A stretch of 64,000 bases of DNA from Bursaphelenchus xylophilus (GCA_904066235.2 CAJFCV020000006.1:5394001-5458000); one strand, 5' to 3'. Positions 1-12,317 are shown, numbered from the stretch's first letter. The notes: generated from the sequence alone by a model not told the origin. Translations and numbers: made by a program.

Positions 1-225
1 AGACTGGTCGAGTTATATAGCGTTATTATTCCTCTGCCTACGTTTCGTAGGATAATCTCGGGTAAAAACAAAAAAGTTTTTATTGGATCAAACGCGAGCT
101 TGTGTATAGCAAGTGCAATCAAGTGCAAGATTGGGGGAGAGGCGTGGGGATGGGGGCGGCGATGGGATCTTCTGAGTCGGGCGGAGGCGCTTCGTACAGG
201 GTTTGGCGGGTTTCGACCATCGCTT

Positions 226-2415
226 TCACATCAGGCTGCAATTATAACATTGTACATCATCTGCTTGAAAAAATCCTCTGTCTACCGTAATATTAAAAAC
301 ATTTCTAACATTCCTAACCTCCAACATACTTACCGAATCAGGGACAAAAGTCACCATCCGGCATTTGAGATCCTTATCTATTCTGAGGGCAGCGGAAGCA
401 TTTTTAAACGTGTTACCGTACACTGGGGCCGAGAAAATGGTCACCAATTTTCGATCGTTGAAGAACCAAAATCCATCCATACAAAGCTGATGAGCTCTCA
501 GGATCATTTCCAATTTATTTACATTCAAAAGCTCGTCAATTACCTGAAAAATATTCTAATAACCCCATCGTATCCTTCCTTACCCGATTTCCGAAACAGA
601 ATCCAGAGCCTCTCGTACTGGTTCTCCAGAAATTTATGTCATGTTGAGGGTCCGCCCAAAGCATATCGTTGATGATTCCCTGAAAACAACTTGATAAAAC
701 TTAAGGGGCGGTTAGGTCCCCAGCCCTTTTTGCCCTGGACGTTTCTGCCCTCACAATTTTTTAGGCGAACTGAAAATCGCCAAAGTATAACGGATTTGAT
801 CAAAAGAAGCTGGCCTGCTAGCCGGGGACCGAGTGTAGTAAGAATTGCGTCTGTGGGGACAAAACCGGTCTGGAGACAAAGACGGCCAGGGAACAAAACT
901 GGGGTAGGAAAACCACTACAAACTGGCCAATCAACCTACCTTTGACGGGTTTCTGATTGGTTTACTTTCCTTTTTGATCTCTTCTAAACCATACATTAGA
1001 GGAGATAGACCCCCGTGCATGCAAATGATCTTCTTCTCAATCACAGCACCAGCTGGAAGAACGTTGAATACCCGCTGAAATGAAAAAATAACCTTTACAA
1101 ATTTCGTGGATAAAGATAATGCATAATACATAAGGTGCTTCAACAATATTCCACAAATTCGAAAACGCTTTGCGGTATATTTCTTTGAACCTCCTGTAAA
1201 TTTTTAAACGTAAACTCTCACTTGAAATACTTCCCAACAAGTCTTCGCATAAGGTAAGCCAAACACCTGTTCCAATTCATCCATAAATCCGTATTTCTTG
1301 TTTACTCTTCCGCATTCGTGATTCCCTCGGAGAAGATACATGTGCTTTGGGTACAAAACCTAAGACCAATTCAAAAACCAAAAAAGTACTCACCTTATAG
1401 GCTAACAACATCATAATGCACTCCAAGGACATCCCTCCCCGATCTACATAATCGCCAAGGAAGCAGTAACGAGTGTTGGGTGGTCTTCCAAGCAAAATGA
1501 ACATGTTGATAAGATCATTAAATTGGCCGTGAATGTCTCCGCAGACGTAGAGACCGGCGCGGATGTCGATCAAGGCGGATTCGGGAGACAGAAGATCGAT
1601 AGCCCTCTTGCAGATAGTTCGAATTTCTGACGGTGTATACCTGAGCCGATGGACCTAAAAATAAAGGATCAAAAGATGTCATAACTGAATCATAACTAAG
1701 TGCTAAACCACGAAAAATCTGAGAAAACTTAATCACTTACTCCTGGTTGAACCTTCGCGTAATGTCGATCCAAAAAAGCGCCGATATCAAAGTTTTCGAT
1801 GACTTTATCCTCAGTTATGCAACTTGACGTAGTGGCTCCGATCGGTTTGCTGAGGGCCTTGCTCTTCTCTGATTTCGCTTCCTCTTCGTCAGTTTTTAAT
1901 TTTTTGACCGATTCGATCTAAATTCTTAGAACAATAAGAGCGCTATTACTTACAGACGACTTCATAGTCGGATCTACAGTGATAGACGGGTCTTGTATTG
2001 CGCTATTCTTCTTCCTCGTGCTTCCTTTTGTAACTTTTTGTCCATCCTTTCTCCTGGCAAAAGTCTTTGAGGATTGCCTTAGCCTTTTCGAGTCCTGAGT
2101 CACATCACAAACGGCCGTAATTGTCCGAACTGATCCCTCGGTGTTGTTAATGCTAAAACAATATAAAATTCACGCCGAATATTACCTTTGTTTGATGGAG
2201 GGCTTCCTTTTCGGGGCCTCATCTCGAGTGAACAAGTTGTTTCTGCCGATTCCACTCTTTTTTCTGATTATCGACGATGCCACGCCAGGTGCGAGAGTTC
2301 CCGGAGATGGTTCAATCAGGGTGCTCACTACATTCTGCCGTTTTGTGACACCAGCATTGCCGGTGGGAGACGGAGGGATCAGATGACTAGCTTCTTTGGC
2401 CGGACCCGAAGACAT
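226..2415 (-). CDS. PP1-type Ser/Thr protein phosphatase catalytic subunit with N-terminal extension
   Basis: Metallophosphatase of the PPP family that should dephosphorylate phospho-Ser/Thr proteins. Reading the minus strand in about eight exons, the catalytic core runs in order: YTPSEIRTICKRA, GDIHGQ (near 1525), GDYVDRG (near 1440), LRGNHECGRVNKKYGFMDEL (near 1310), ICMHGGLSP (near 1015), MLWADP (near 665), a STRGSGF version of the usual NDRGVSF (near 625), RAHQ (near 490) and TIFSAPVYG (near 440). The metal ligands (D, H, D, N, H, H) and catalytic Arg/His therefore look intact, so it is probably active. Departures from canonical PP1 are SAPVYG for SAPNYC and an N-terminal extension of about 190 residues rich in Ser, Lys and Pro. 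The ATG at 2415 is the first true ATG of exon 1; the stop is at 226-228. Exon edges checked by eye include 679-584 and 543-226. Nematodes have many lineage-specific PP1-like genes, several expressed in sperm; a tissue cannot be read from sequence. Confidence 0.9.
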
Positions 2416-2624
2416 ACCGACCAATTTCGGATCAATAATGCAACCAAATGCGAGAAAACCAGATATAAATAAAAAGGACTAATTTATGCAGACCATTTAT
2501 TTCGAAAAATGGTCAAAAATAGAGATTCTTCCCTTAAATCTCTCCTATTGACTTCGCCCTCCTCTCTCAATCTTGAATTGCTTTTGTCGACAAAGCTAAA
2601 AAAGAATGGATTAATCGCTTCAAA

Positions 2625-5206
2625 TCAACTTGCATTATCGATTGTCCAGACTGAATTGTCAAAGCTTTGTTTGTCTGCCATTTGAATGTCTACTTGAACA
2701 CTATGTTCACCTTCATTTGCAGCCGTGAAGAATATTGTGTAGATTTTTGACTTGACTCCATACTTTGTCACCGTCTCTTCATTTAGCAATAGACGGAAGA
2801 TTTCTTTCTCTTCTCGTGAACAATGGAGCAAGATGTCGCCCTTTAGGTCCATGCTGGTCCAAAAAGTAACTTCTTGGTTGCAAAAAACCTGGAAAATCCA
2901 TAAATACACATCTCGATTTAGCAAAAAAAAGAGAACAGATCTTAAAATCAGAAGTACAATCGAACCAAAAGCATCACCACGACAGTGCCAAAATTTTTCA
3001 TCTTTTCCCTTACAGACTGATATAATATTTTTTAAAAACTCACAGGGGGTACTCCCCGTCGGTGGACGGTCAACCTGGCTGACCTGGGAGTCAAAGATGT
3101 TATGTTTTGGCTGCTATCCGGGAATTCTGTTTTATACCATACAACTTTTTTTGGAAGTAATTCTCCCAAACTTTCATAGAGCTCCGCTTCATCCAACGTA
3201 TTACTTATAGGGAAAGATGGATCTTCCAGATCTTCAGAGGTATTCCCGGATGCGGTCAAACCTTCTTCTTTTTTCCACAGCGCAGTTTGACCTTCTTCAC
3301 TTGTGTCCAACGTGTCCGTTTCTGCAGTTTCCGCTTTAATTTCTCTCACGGGAAGCCTGTCCTTTATTTCTACGAAGTTGGGAATGTATTGTTTTGTTCC
3401 GATCTTCTTGGAGTTGTCTAACTCGCATCGATTTCTTCTTCCCCTGGATCTTTCTTTAGTCTTCCCTTTGTTTGGCTGGTTTTTGATTGACAAAGTATCT
3501 TCTTCACTTGAGTTTTCCACCCGCTTTGTCCACGGAGCCGTCTGGAGTTAAATAAAACTTTTAGTATCTGGGTTAATTTGACTAAATTTTTTAAAATCAC
3601 GTCAAATTTCCGTCATTTTGGCTAACAAAAAGTAGAAATTCGGACTTATGAAGCTTTTGAAAGTAAGTTTATAAAACAGTTTATGATGAATACCGTTAAT
3701 ATTGCCGTGGCTAAATTTTAGCTTAGTTCATCGGTCGTTTTGACAAGAATGACCAATTTAGTTTCTAAAAATTCTAGATCCTTACGACTTTTCAGCGTAA
3801 ATCGACAAAAAAATTTCCAGAAAAAGCAGGGGATAGCACCCGAAATTTCACAAAGGGTATAAAAACCTTTAGCATAACATCAGGCCAACAAGATTAGGCA
3901 GTAAAAAGGCCTAAAATGATCAAAAATAACGGAAGAAACGCCGAACTTTTGTATATTTTAGCGTCAGAACTGTCCTAATTGTCTAAAACGTTCAGTACGA
4001 TACACTTTACGCTAAAATTGCCATCACGACAATCAAAACTTGAGACGACTAACAAGTACAATATAAATTTACCCACCATAAGCGTTCGTTGAGACCGCCT
4101 TGGGAAGAACATCTCGGTGTCTGATGAGAAGACGTTGTCGTTGCGTTCTTCTTCTTCAGTTTCTACAAAAAAATCTCGGGGAATTTGCTTATCCAATACA
4201 CGCAATGACTCAACGACACTGCGAGGCTGTGATCTGTCAGTCGGCTGCAGCGTGGGAAAGGGTCCTTCCGAGATCGAGCCTGATGTCTGTGGTGCCTCAG
4301 AAGAATAGGACCGAGTTTGAAGTTGTGATTCCTTTGGTCCATTCCTTCTGCTCTCCCCACTGGTTGGTCCTTCTCCTTTGATGCGCCTTACTCGCTCTCC
4401 AGACCGTTGCGTGCTTTTTAGGCTTTCAGCAGATTCCACGGAGAACCTTCCCTCTAAACCGTTGGTCGTCTTCAGCTCATGTTTTAAGGGGTTTTTGTGG
4501 CTGACCTGGAAGCCATTGGGAAGCCTTGAGTCTTCGCTCGAGACCGTCGTCGTCATGGTATTTGCAAAACTTCGATGGTTTTTTTCCTAAAACAACATAA
4601 AAACAAATATAAACAATGACATACCTGATTTGATTTGTCCATTTCATTCTTGAGGTTGGTTTCCAAACCAATCGTTTTCGGCAGACGGCTTGAATCCAGA
4701 CTTTGCGAGGGTCCTTCGTATCCATTTCCTGATCGTGGAATCTGAAAAAAAAACATTATTGCAGACACCATTGTTCGAATTAATCAAGAAAAGATTAAAA
4801 TACGGCTAAATCAAGCAAAAATCGCCCAAGTCTTCTTGAAAAGTATATTACAATGGCAAAAAGGTTTATTACTATGGTCAAAAGCCTAAAAATTGGACAA
4901 AATAACGGAAGTAGCAGAAATTACCTGGTTCGTTCGTGGAATCCGAGGAACTGCCATGGACTTCAACATCCTTGGAATTGGATACTCAAGTTTGCGATGT
5001 AAGACGCAGGGATCCTAAAAATATTAAAATTAGCAAAAAATCCCCCTGCTTTAAAAATGCTCCGCAAGATTAGGTAACACATTTATGAAAAACTACCCAA
5101 TTTTGCCGTAATTCCCTGTGAAAGCCATCCAAAGCAGTTAGTAACTTACATGAAGTGGAGACTTCTTCTTTCTTAACAGTATTCGAGGTATTTCGCTGCC
5201 CTCCAT
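2625..5206 (-). CDS. Disordered protein, unknown function, with RRSxRT-P-W motif
   Basis: No family recognised with confidence. The ATG at 5206 opens a short exon (MEGSEIPRILLRKKKSPLH) that splices through small basic exons (near 5013-4925 and 4740-4628) into a long Ser/Arg/Glu-rich exon (about 4590-4075), then after a roughly 530-nt intron into an acidic exon (about 3546-3053) and a last exon (about 2888-2625, stop at 2625). Most of the protein is low-complexity and charged, which suggests a disordered nuclear or scaffold protein. The join between the two long exons reads RRSQRTLMTAPWTK, reminiscent of the CENP-C motif but with one extra residue before the Pro. The last exon looks folded, with a YTIFFTAANEGEHSVQV stretch resembling a beta-sandwich (filamin- or MSP-like) strand pair. 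The stop lies 210 nt upstream of the PP1 gene start on the same strand. Exon order is supported by open frames and good splice sites; function is open. Confidence 0.6.
3603..3775. repeat. Dispersed repeat copy in an intron (second copy at 28095-28250)
   Basis: Roughly 160 bases inside the long intron of the 2625-5206 gene resemble 28095-28250 in the same orientation. Shared landmarks in the same order are CATTTTGGCTAA, ACGAAGCTTT or ATGAAGCTTT, a TATGATGAATAC block, and ATCGGTCGTTTTGACA followed by AATTTAGTTT. The copies are diverged, with small indels. No coding potential or terminal repeats were seen; it is probably an old non-autonomous element. Confidence 0.6.
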
Positions 5207-5827
5207 CTTATTTCTTTGGAAAGTACAATATTGTAGACGGTAGAAGATACCTTACTACAGTTTTAGGAAAAATAAAGAACGGATCAGCTCTGAAAGCCCC
5301 GAAGGGACAATCGATTGTAATCCCGCCAATGGCTTTCAATTGGACGACTTCCGCGTGAGATTCGCTTGCAAATTGCAGTCTTTCGGCGTTCTGCGCCCGA
5401 GGGATCGTATAAAAACAAGAATTTGAAAACAAAAACCCGTAAGTTCTTGTCAAAGTGTAGTCGCAGACTAATTTGACTAGTTTACATTTGAAACCTTGAG
5501 AATATTCGAGAATCAAACAATTTTTTTTTATTTATCCCGAATTCGGTGATTTCGCTCACCCCGTCAAATTCATTCTGTCGCTGTGATCGGTTGTGCGCAT
5601 AGCTGTGGTCTTGGCGATATCTACAGATCGAATCTGTCACTGCCCGTTGAGTTTGCTCCCCAGCTCGGTGTTCCTTGAGGTTCAATATCCCTTGAATTTT
5701 CGGTAAGCTAACCAGATTGTAGTAGATGCAAATTTAATGCAAAAATGAAAAAATATCCGTATCCGCAAACGTAAAAAATCGTTAATCACTGCCAATTAGT
5801 CCGAATTTTGATTTCCCCTCAGGTAAA
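5207..5827. other. Divergent intergenic region between two gene starts
   Basis: This 620-base stretch separates the start of the minus-strand gene (5206) from that of the plus-strand MSP-domain gene (5828), so it should hold both promoters. It ends in a pyrimidine-rich TTTCCCCTCAG six bases before the ATG at 5828, a good spliced-leader acceptor. Short open frames on both strands show no recognisable domains or consistent splice structure. Confidence 0.5.
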
Positions 5828-6797
5828 ATGGGAAAGCCAGAGGCAAAGAAAGAGGAAAAGAAGCCGGATGAAAAGAAACCAGAAGAAGCCAAAGCCGAGA
5901 ATAAGGATGGAGGTTGGTCAAGTTGTCTGATTATCGCTTACTCCCTTAGGTCCTCTCCCGAACAAGCCTGGAGAACCCGAATTCAAGCTGAAGATCGAAC
6001 CAGAGGGTCCTGTCATCTTCAAAAGCGATAAGATTCTGTCTGAAGCTGTTCATTACGAATGGACCCTTACCAACAATACTGGTAAGAGACAGGCTTTCAA
6101 GGTAAGGAACAGGATTTTCAAAGCGTTACGTCTATTTTGACACTTTAAATTTGCTTTGCCTTGCCAATAGCCTTGTTAAAAAAGGCCTTGTTTTAGGTGA
6201 AGTGCACCTCGAATGAAGTGTTCCGAGTCCGTCCTCCCCTCGGATTCATCGAAGACAAGGAGTCCGTCAAGGTCAGACTGACCAGTGTTGTCAAGGAGAT
6301 CGCCGCAGCTAATCGTCACTTCTTCGCTCTTTATCATATGGCCTGTGAAGATAAGAGTAAACCTCCAAGAGCAGTTTGGACTTCAAATGTGAAGCCTGAT
6401 GGAGTGAAAAGACTGCTCTGTCTCTTCCAAAAATCCGATGGATCTGATTGGAAAGTGGGAGAGAAGGGCCCTGGAGGCACGATCCCTCAATCCTTGATGC
6501 AACAGCCTGGAGGTGAGACAATATTTTATTTAGGAGTAGTTGATATCAAGTACAATATAAGTTCCAGGGAAGGAAAAGTCAAAAGAAGACAAGAAAAAGA
6601 AGGAAGAAGAAAAAGCGGAAAAGAAAGAAGAAGAAAAGAAGGAGAAGGACATGGACAATGAAGAAAAGAAGGAAGAGAAAGATAAGAAGAAAGATGAGAA
6701 AGTGGAAGAGAAAGAGGACAAGAAGGAAGAGAAAAAAGAAGAGAAGAAAGAAGAAAAGGACGAAAAGAAGGAAGAAAAGAAGCCGGCCAAGAAGTAG
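5828..6797 (+). CDS. MSP-domain protein with Lys/Glu-rich tails
   Basis: Major sperm protein (immunoglobulin-like) domain protein. Exon 1 (from ATG 5828) encodes a Lys/Glu/Pro-rich head of about 30 residues. Exons 2 and 3 encode the MSP fold: PEGPVIFKSDKILSEAVHY, WTLTNNTGKRQAFKVKCTSN, then FRVRPPLGFIEDKESVKVRL, matching the family pattern in which an unfolded-looking FKV-K-T-N strand is followed by a V-PP-G-I turn. The last exon is almost wholly Lys and Glu, ending PAKK with the stop at 6795-6797. MSP domains bind each other or FFAT-like peptides; here the fold is embedded between charged tails, unlike the 127-residue cytoskeletal MSPs, so it is more like MSP-domain regulators than filament-forming MSP. 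A spliced-leader-type acceptor lies six bases before the ATG. The polypurine last exon (6570-6790) is markedly strand-asymmetric. Confidence 0.9.
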
Positions 6798-7448
6798 AGG
6801 ACCCTTTGGTTTTTACAGTAAAATTACAGCACAGTAACATATATAGTTTGAGTTTGGAATTTTGTATTTTACTTGTTGTCGGGTATCAAAATGACGATTT
6901 GAATGGAATTTTCTTGGTTTAAGTATGATCTATGTGCACATTAATGTCATCCTCGTCCGTTGTCATCTGATCCCTTCACCCCCGCCTTTTCGTACTTTTT
7001 ACTCATTTCCTCACACAAAACTGTTCCATTTCGTTTTGGTCAGAGGATTTCAAACGGACATTTGTCCCCCCTTTCCCCTCAAAAGTGTCATTTCAGCCAG
7101 GTCTTCCGATTCCAGCTCGGCTTTTAATTACTTTGCGAGATTTGCGAAATTCGTAGAGCCAAGAGGGAATTATCGTTTCAAATTTCTTAGTTATACCTCC
7201 TTGATCCTAATGTAAAAGTAATTTTTTTGTTCTTAAAAGCATGCTCTATAGATATAGGCCAAGTTTACATTTCCAAAAATTTTAGCTTGCGCTTTACACA
7301 TCCGAGATTTTGAATGGTTTTTGGAGGCGAGGGACTGTGGAAAATGTGGAGAGACGGACGGAAAAAATGATGATTAACCACGTAAAAAAGAAAAATTTCG
7401 GGCAACCTTCTAACTAAATTTCTCAACGATCTCAGCAAAACTCATATC

Positions 7449-7457
7449 CCCTGAGGG
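7449..7457. promoter_or_regulatory. AP-2 (TFAP2)-like palindromic site
   Basis: CCCTGAGGG, within CCCCTGAGGGCATT, fits the known TFAP2 core (GCC, three-base spacer, GGC/GGG). It lies 650 bases beyond the stop of the MSP-domain gene in a long gene-free region. Function is inferred from motif alone. Confidence 0.3.
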
Positions 7458-8327
7458 CATTCCTTTGATTACTGACTTTTTGGCCTTTGAATTTGGCAAA
7501 TTTCCGGCTGTAATTTTGTGAATCCGAGGTTAATTTGCACATGGAAACGGCGTCGCGTGACAAAAAGCAATGGGTATTATTAGTGTTTTACTCATAAAAT
7601 CCCTATTTCCTCCTTTTTCTTCAAGTTTATTCAATCTCCGGGCATCGCTTACGTATTTTTCGAAATGGCAATTACTGTTTCCTGTGATTAAATCATGAAT
7701 AAGGTTACATAAACGTTCCATGAGGAGGTCAAATGGTTGGAATTATTTTCTCTGCTGACCGTTATGTCATCCATCAATCAAGTTGCAGACGAAAAAAGTT
7801 TGTGGCCAACGAAAGATAATAAAAAATAGTCGTTATCAATCGATCGCTCAAAAAATTTCGGCCAAGGGCTTGGTTTAATAATGGGGTTGAGCTGGGAAAG
7901 AAATGAGCTCAGATTTTTGTTATCTAGTGAGTATAACTGCTATAAAAGGTAGATTTTTAGGACATGGATATTAGTTTTCTATATTACTATAAGCAAAATT
8001 TGATATTGTTACCTTATTTTAACCCAATTCTACGCCTAATTTTTATCCAATTTTTCTTATTTCGTCTATTCGTTGCCTTCCAATTCCCATTTCCCTCCAG
8101 GGCATTAATAGAATATATTGTGCTTCCAGAGTTTATTCCTTTCCCCGTTTTTTCAAATTTCTGTTCATTTGGGATGTCTTATCTCCTTCTTTTCTCCTAA
8201 TTTGCAAGTTTTGCCTGGGGCCATTTTAATATAAACTTGCGAGTAGACTCGCCACCTTTTATTTATCTTCTTTTATGGGCCTTTTTCTCGAAATCCGCGC
8301 GGAAATAAAAACTTTTTTTTTCAAATG

Positions 8328-8336
8328 CCCTGAGGG
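8328..8336. promoter_or_regulatory. AP-2 (TFAP2)-like palindromic site
   Basis: CCCTGAGGG preceded by ATG, the same extended core (ATGCCCTGAGGG) found before the collagen gene at 58119. It sits in a locally GC-rich patch (8325-8400) of the gene-free region. Function is inferred from motif alone. Confidence 0.3.
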
Positions 8337-10964
8337 TCTGGAGACGGGAGAGAGGGAGCAGACTCCGGCCCCGTTCTTCAGGTCGTGCCGTCTCGGTTTC
8401 CTCTTTTTTCGCTTCAAGGTTTTGTCAAATTTGGAACAAATATTTTAATAAATTTGAATAATTAATGAATTCGTAATTTTATGAAGATTTTACTGCAAAA
8501 TAAATCCATAGAAGTAGCGTTGGACCATTTGCAGGCTGAATAGACCCTCATCCGTCGTTGTCTGCTCCCGTTTATGGCCATTATTCTGCTGGCCACACTT
8601 TCCTGGAACTCCAATTTATAATACTCTTGTTACATCGAGCATGCTCCGTTTATGGGCTTGAATGCTCTGTGAAGATCACCGGGGTTACTGTAATTCATTC
8701 TTTTCAATTGAGAGTTCTTTTCGGACCAAAATATTTTTATTAATTTCTAATTTTGAGGTAAAATTTTTATTATTCTTATAAGATTATTTATTTGTCTTCA
8801 CTGCCAAAATATTTCCTCGGGCAATATTTGCTTATTGTTTCTTATTCCGAAACATCAGAGTTTACTCATACACGCAGTTGCTTTCACAATCATTTTTAAC
8901 TCAGTAAATTCGAAGAAAAATATTTTTTTTGTCTGGCTGAGAATAGGTGTCATCCTTTTGTCATGTCATCGCGTTCGAAGTTACAGTATCCTTTTGTCAT
9001 AATACGCATTTTCTGCTAGAATAACTGATTTCTCGACCTTACTATTTTAGTTCCCTCTTCTGAAGCCAAGATAATGTCGTTGACGTCGCTGCTTGTCGAC
9101 AACGTCTATTTATATGCCTGGCTACATTCCCAGCCATATTTCTAAGCAGATTCCACCTTTATTTCTTGACCTTTTCGCTTTCGGCCGCGGGTTTTACGAG
9201 TCTCGGCCGCAAAACCCCTCCGGCAATCCGCTTTATGAAACTTTACAGATGGCCTGACCTGGTCCCGGAATGTCTTGTTTTTGAGTCTGGAGGGCATTGA
9301 AAAATTCCCGGTATTTTTTATATTCAATTTTATGGTCATTTAGAGAGAGGAAATTGGAGAATCGGATATGAAAAGTTTAACAAAACTAATTAAATACTCG
9401 CAGTAATCTCGTTTTGAGACATATGGCCTTGAATTATAAGCTCGGTTAGGGTGCCTAATCACTTCCAGAACTTTGGATCACTTTTTTGAAACGTTTTTAC
9501 TGCAAAAATAGTTTATAAATAATTGAAAATAATAAGAAAAGACATTTGGAACATGGGAAAACAGTAGTTAAGCAGTATTTACGACGTAATCGAGTATGCA
9601 AAAATGGTCAGGAAGGTGTGGGATATTCAGTCTGTCCATTTAATGTTTTAATTTTTTGTTTTGAATATTCAGATTTTCTGACATTACCATTTTTTACAAG
9701 AACTAAACCAAACTTTGCACAGAATTTTCTCTCTTCTGTAATTTATTCATCACCTCGATTCTCTTTTTTCTCCAAAAAACCCTGGCATGCCGGAATTTCC
9801 CGCTTTGAAGTCTTTTTTTTGTCCCCATTTGGCAATTTCGGGGGTCCATTCCGTCTTGGCCCCCTCACGTGACCCCAAACAGCAAATCGCTTCTTCCGTT
9901 TTGAGGATCTAGACATTCAACGTCTCAATTTTCGAGCTTTACTTGTATTTGCCCTGAGGCGTTTATGCGTGAAACAGAATTTGTGCCAGAAAGAAGGAGA
10001 ATTGGCCTTTCTTAGGCTCGAATTTGGATTTGGAGACCGAAGATTAATGTTTTTGTGGACTGTTTTTGGATTTTAGGTTTTGCATCGTCTACTTATGAGG
10101 CTTTAAAAATTTATTTCAAAAATCCCTCTTTAATTTCGATTATTCTTTCTTTTAAACCTCTTTGTCCTTTGCTCAGACCGAGCAAACTGCGCGGAGGAAA
10201 ACGGGAAAAAGGCCTTAAGCATATTAATTTAGACAATGGGCCAGCCGTTCTTAGACTAGCCACTCGCTTTTTTCTAGATTGTGTTCGAATATTTACCGAA
10301 AATGATCAAAGCGTTCTAATTTTTAAAGCTTTTTTGTAATCTTGGTCAAGAGGATCAAAATGTTCCAAATATTTTCGAAACAGCTGATTGTGGGAGGTAA
10401 TAATAAATATAGAAGAGATTGTACTGCAGAATCTGGTATTTGGATGTACATATTGTGTGAGGAAAATCCATTTTGAGGTCCTTGGCCAGGCAAAGCGTTA
10501 GATCTTCACACAACTCTGGCCAACTTTAAATTTAAATTTTTAAAAATGTGGTCGATGATTGGCTCAAAAAAGCTTTCACCGACAACCTTTTTTCTTTGAC
10601 CTTTGCCCACTTTTTGTGCAACCATAAGTCTAAAAGTTACGTTGAATATTCCTGTCCTTGCAAAGCATGAGCTAAATTTTTCAGAGATTTATTTTTGGTC
10701 TAGATGAAAGACACTCGCAAAATTTGAAGAAAATCCCCACTTTTTATTACGAGCATTCTCTATTGCGACATCATTGCTGGTCCAAATTTCAGAAACCCTC
10801 ATAAGTTTCCTTTAGTGCTTCTCGTGTATAAAAGTTATTGATAAATTGCATATTTTAGTCTATTTTCATTACTATTTTATCCAGGCTACACTATTTTTTG
10901 AGTAAATAAATTTGATAATTTTGTCTGCGGTGAATAACAAATTCTTACGCCTTCCTACAATGCT

Positions 10965-11270
10965 AGGTGGGCCACTCGAAACTCCCTTCCTGTTTTGGTC
11001 AATATCCAAATTGGAAACCGTCCCAAAAATTTTTCTAACTTGATGACTATAAAATGATGATAACGATTTTTGTGGAATCCATTATGGACCGTTTCGGGGA
11101 CAATTTTTTTCCAAAATCTCGAAAGTTACTGTAGACTGCATCCTTAATCGAAAATCTTCAAATTTTCCAACGGACCTCATTTTTGATAATCCAAAACGTT
11201 GGAGGGATTCATTCAGAATTGACTGAGATATTGACCAAAACAGGAAGGGAGGGTCGAGGGGCCTACCCTG
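10965..11270. mobile_element. MITE-like inverted-repeat element, about 305 bp
   Basis: The left arm (10965-11007) and right arm (11227-11270) are near-perfect inverted copies of about 42 bases, sharing CTCCCTTCCTGTTTTGGTCA. Outer ends are AGGTGGGCC and, inverted, AGGTAGGCC. The interior has no coding frame. The size, terminal inverted repeats and lack of an ORF suit a non-autonomous DNA transposon; no target-site duplication was clear. Confidence 0.6.
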
Positions 11271-12317
11271 TACTTTCCCAAGGTTTTGCGCGTCACAATG
11301 TCGCCGCTAATCCAATCGAATTCGCTTTTTCAGCTTCAAATGAAATCCATGGATGAATAAATCTCTCAAAAAAGATAATCCCGAGATATCCAGAAAAGGT
11401 TGGTTTGCGTGTTAGGCGGCAAATATCGCGGATTAATTTGCGAAAACATGGCCAGAACTCGCACAATGTTTTACAGACCCAAACAGGTTCTAAATGCTGG
11501 GAATTAAAATTTAAAGTTTTGCCATTTGGTCGTACTCTTTTTGTAGGGCGGTTAAGTTGGTTGTAAATTTAATTTTGGTGACATTTGTTGCCAAAACGGC
11601 AGTTCCAAACTATTTTTTAAACAGTTTCAGTTTGTAGATTGGCCAATTGGCCTTTATTTTGGCCATTCATCCCGTCCTAGACCAGCTTTTACACTTCGGA
11701 AAGCTTAATTTGGCCTCGAGGGTCTAGATAAAACCGATTCGATTAGAGGGCGGATATAACCAGAGTTCGATTCGGGGTGCAATCCAAACGTAGGCTTACA
11801 TTTTCAATAGGTAAAGCATACTTCGGACATCCTTAAGTATTTGTTTGGACATGACGAATATCGTTTTTTGGGTTAGGTTACTGTAGTCTTGATCAGTCTC
11901 AAAAAAGTAGGGTATTTTGCAAGATATTTACTAAGTATTTCGAACAAGAATTTACCCGTTTAAGGTCCAGTACATCTACCTTGAATTGCGCCTTGGGAAA
12001 GGAAATGCCAAAGCAATTTTTATGTCTTGCCGTAAAAACAGCGTTGGCAAAATTGCATTTGCAGTAAAATAAAATAATTTTTAGTAAGTAAGACAAAGAA
12101 ATTCTTTGGAGATTTTGCTTCCCACGCCGTAAAAAGCACAATTCAAAAGTAGCTGTACTGGCCGTTTAATCCTCAGAATCCTGACTTTTTGAATCTTCGA
12201 ATTGCTTTGAGCCCGAAGCTTCTTGAATTTGCCCTCGAGGCATGGGGGAGACGAGGAACGGGACCACGGAAATTGGATTTGAAAAATGTGTTAAAAACGC
12301 GCTCTTTCAGCAGCGCC

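Larger units (their letters stand above)
6798..12317. other. Gene-free region of 5.5 kb
   Basis: AT-rich sequence with no open frame that has a recognisable domain or a splice-consistent chain. It holds AP-2-like palindromes at 7449-7457 and 8328-8336, a related GCCCTGAGGC near 9951, and an inverted-repeat element at 10965-11270. The 3' end likely contains the promoter of the cathepsin-like gene. No tRNA or other structured RNA gene was identified. Confidence 0.5.

Noticed and set aside
5208..5516. Minus-strand frame just upstream of the 5206 start
   Set aside because: It ends with a stop directly before the ATG and has no domain or upstream exon, so it is likely leader or promoter sequence.
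6526..6840. Long Ser/Phe-rich minus-strand frames over the MSP-domain gene's last exon
   Set aside because: They are the antisense of a Lys/Glu-rich coding exon, where low complexity keeps all frames open.
9546..10339. Plus-strand frames of about 95-110 codons in the first gene desert
   Set aside because: No domains, no splice partners, and composition matches AT-rich background.
12189..12317. Upstream ATG as the start of the cathepsin-like gene
   Set aside because: A good spliced-leader acceptor lies between it and the ATG at 12318, and the extra residues show no conserved feature.
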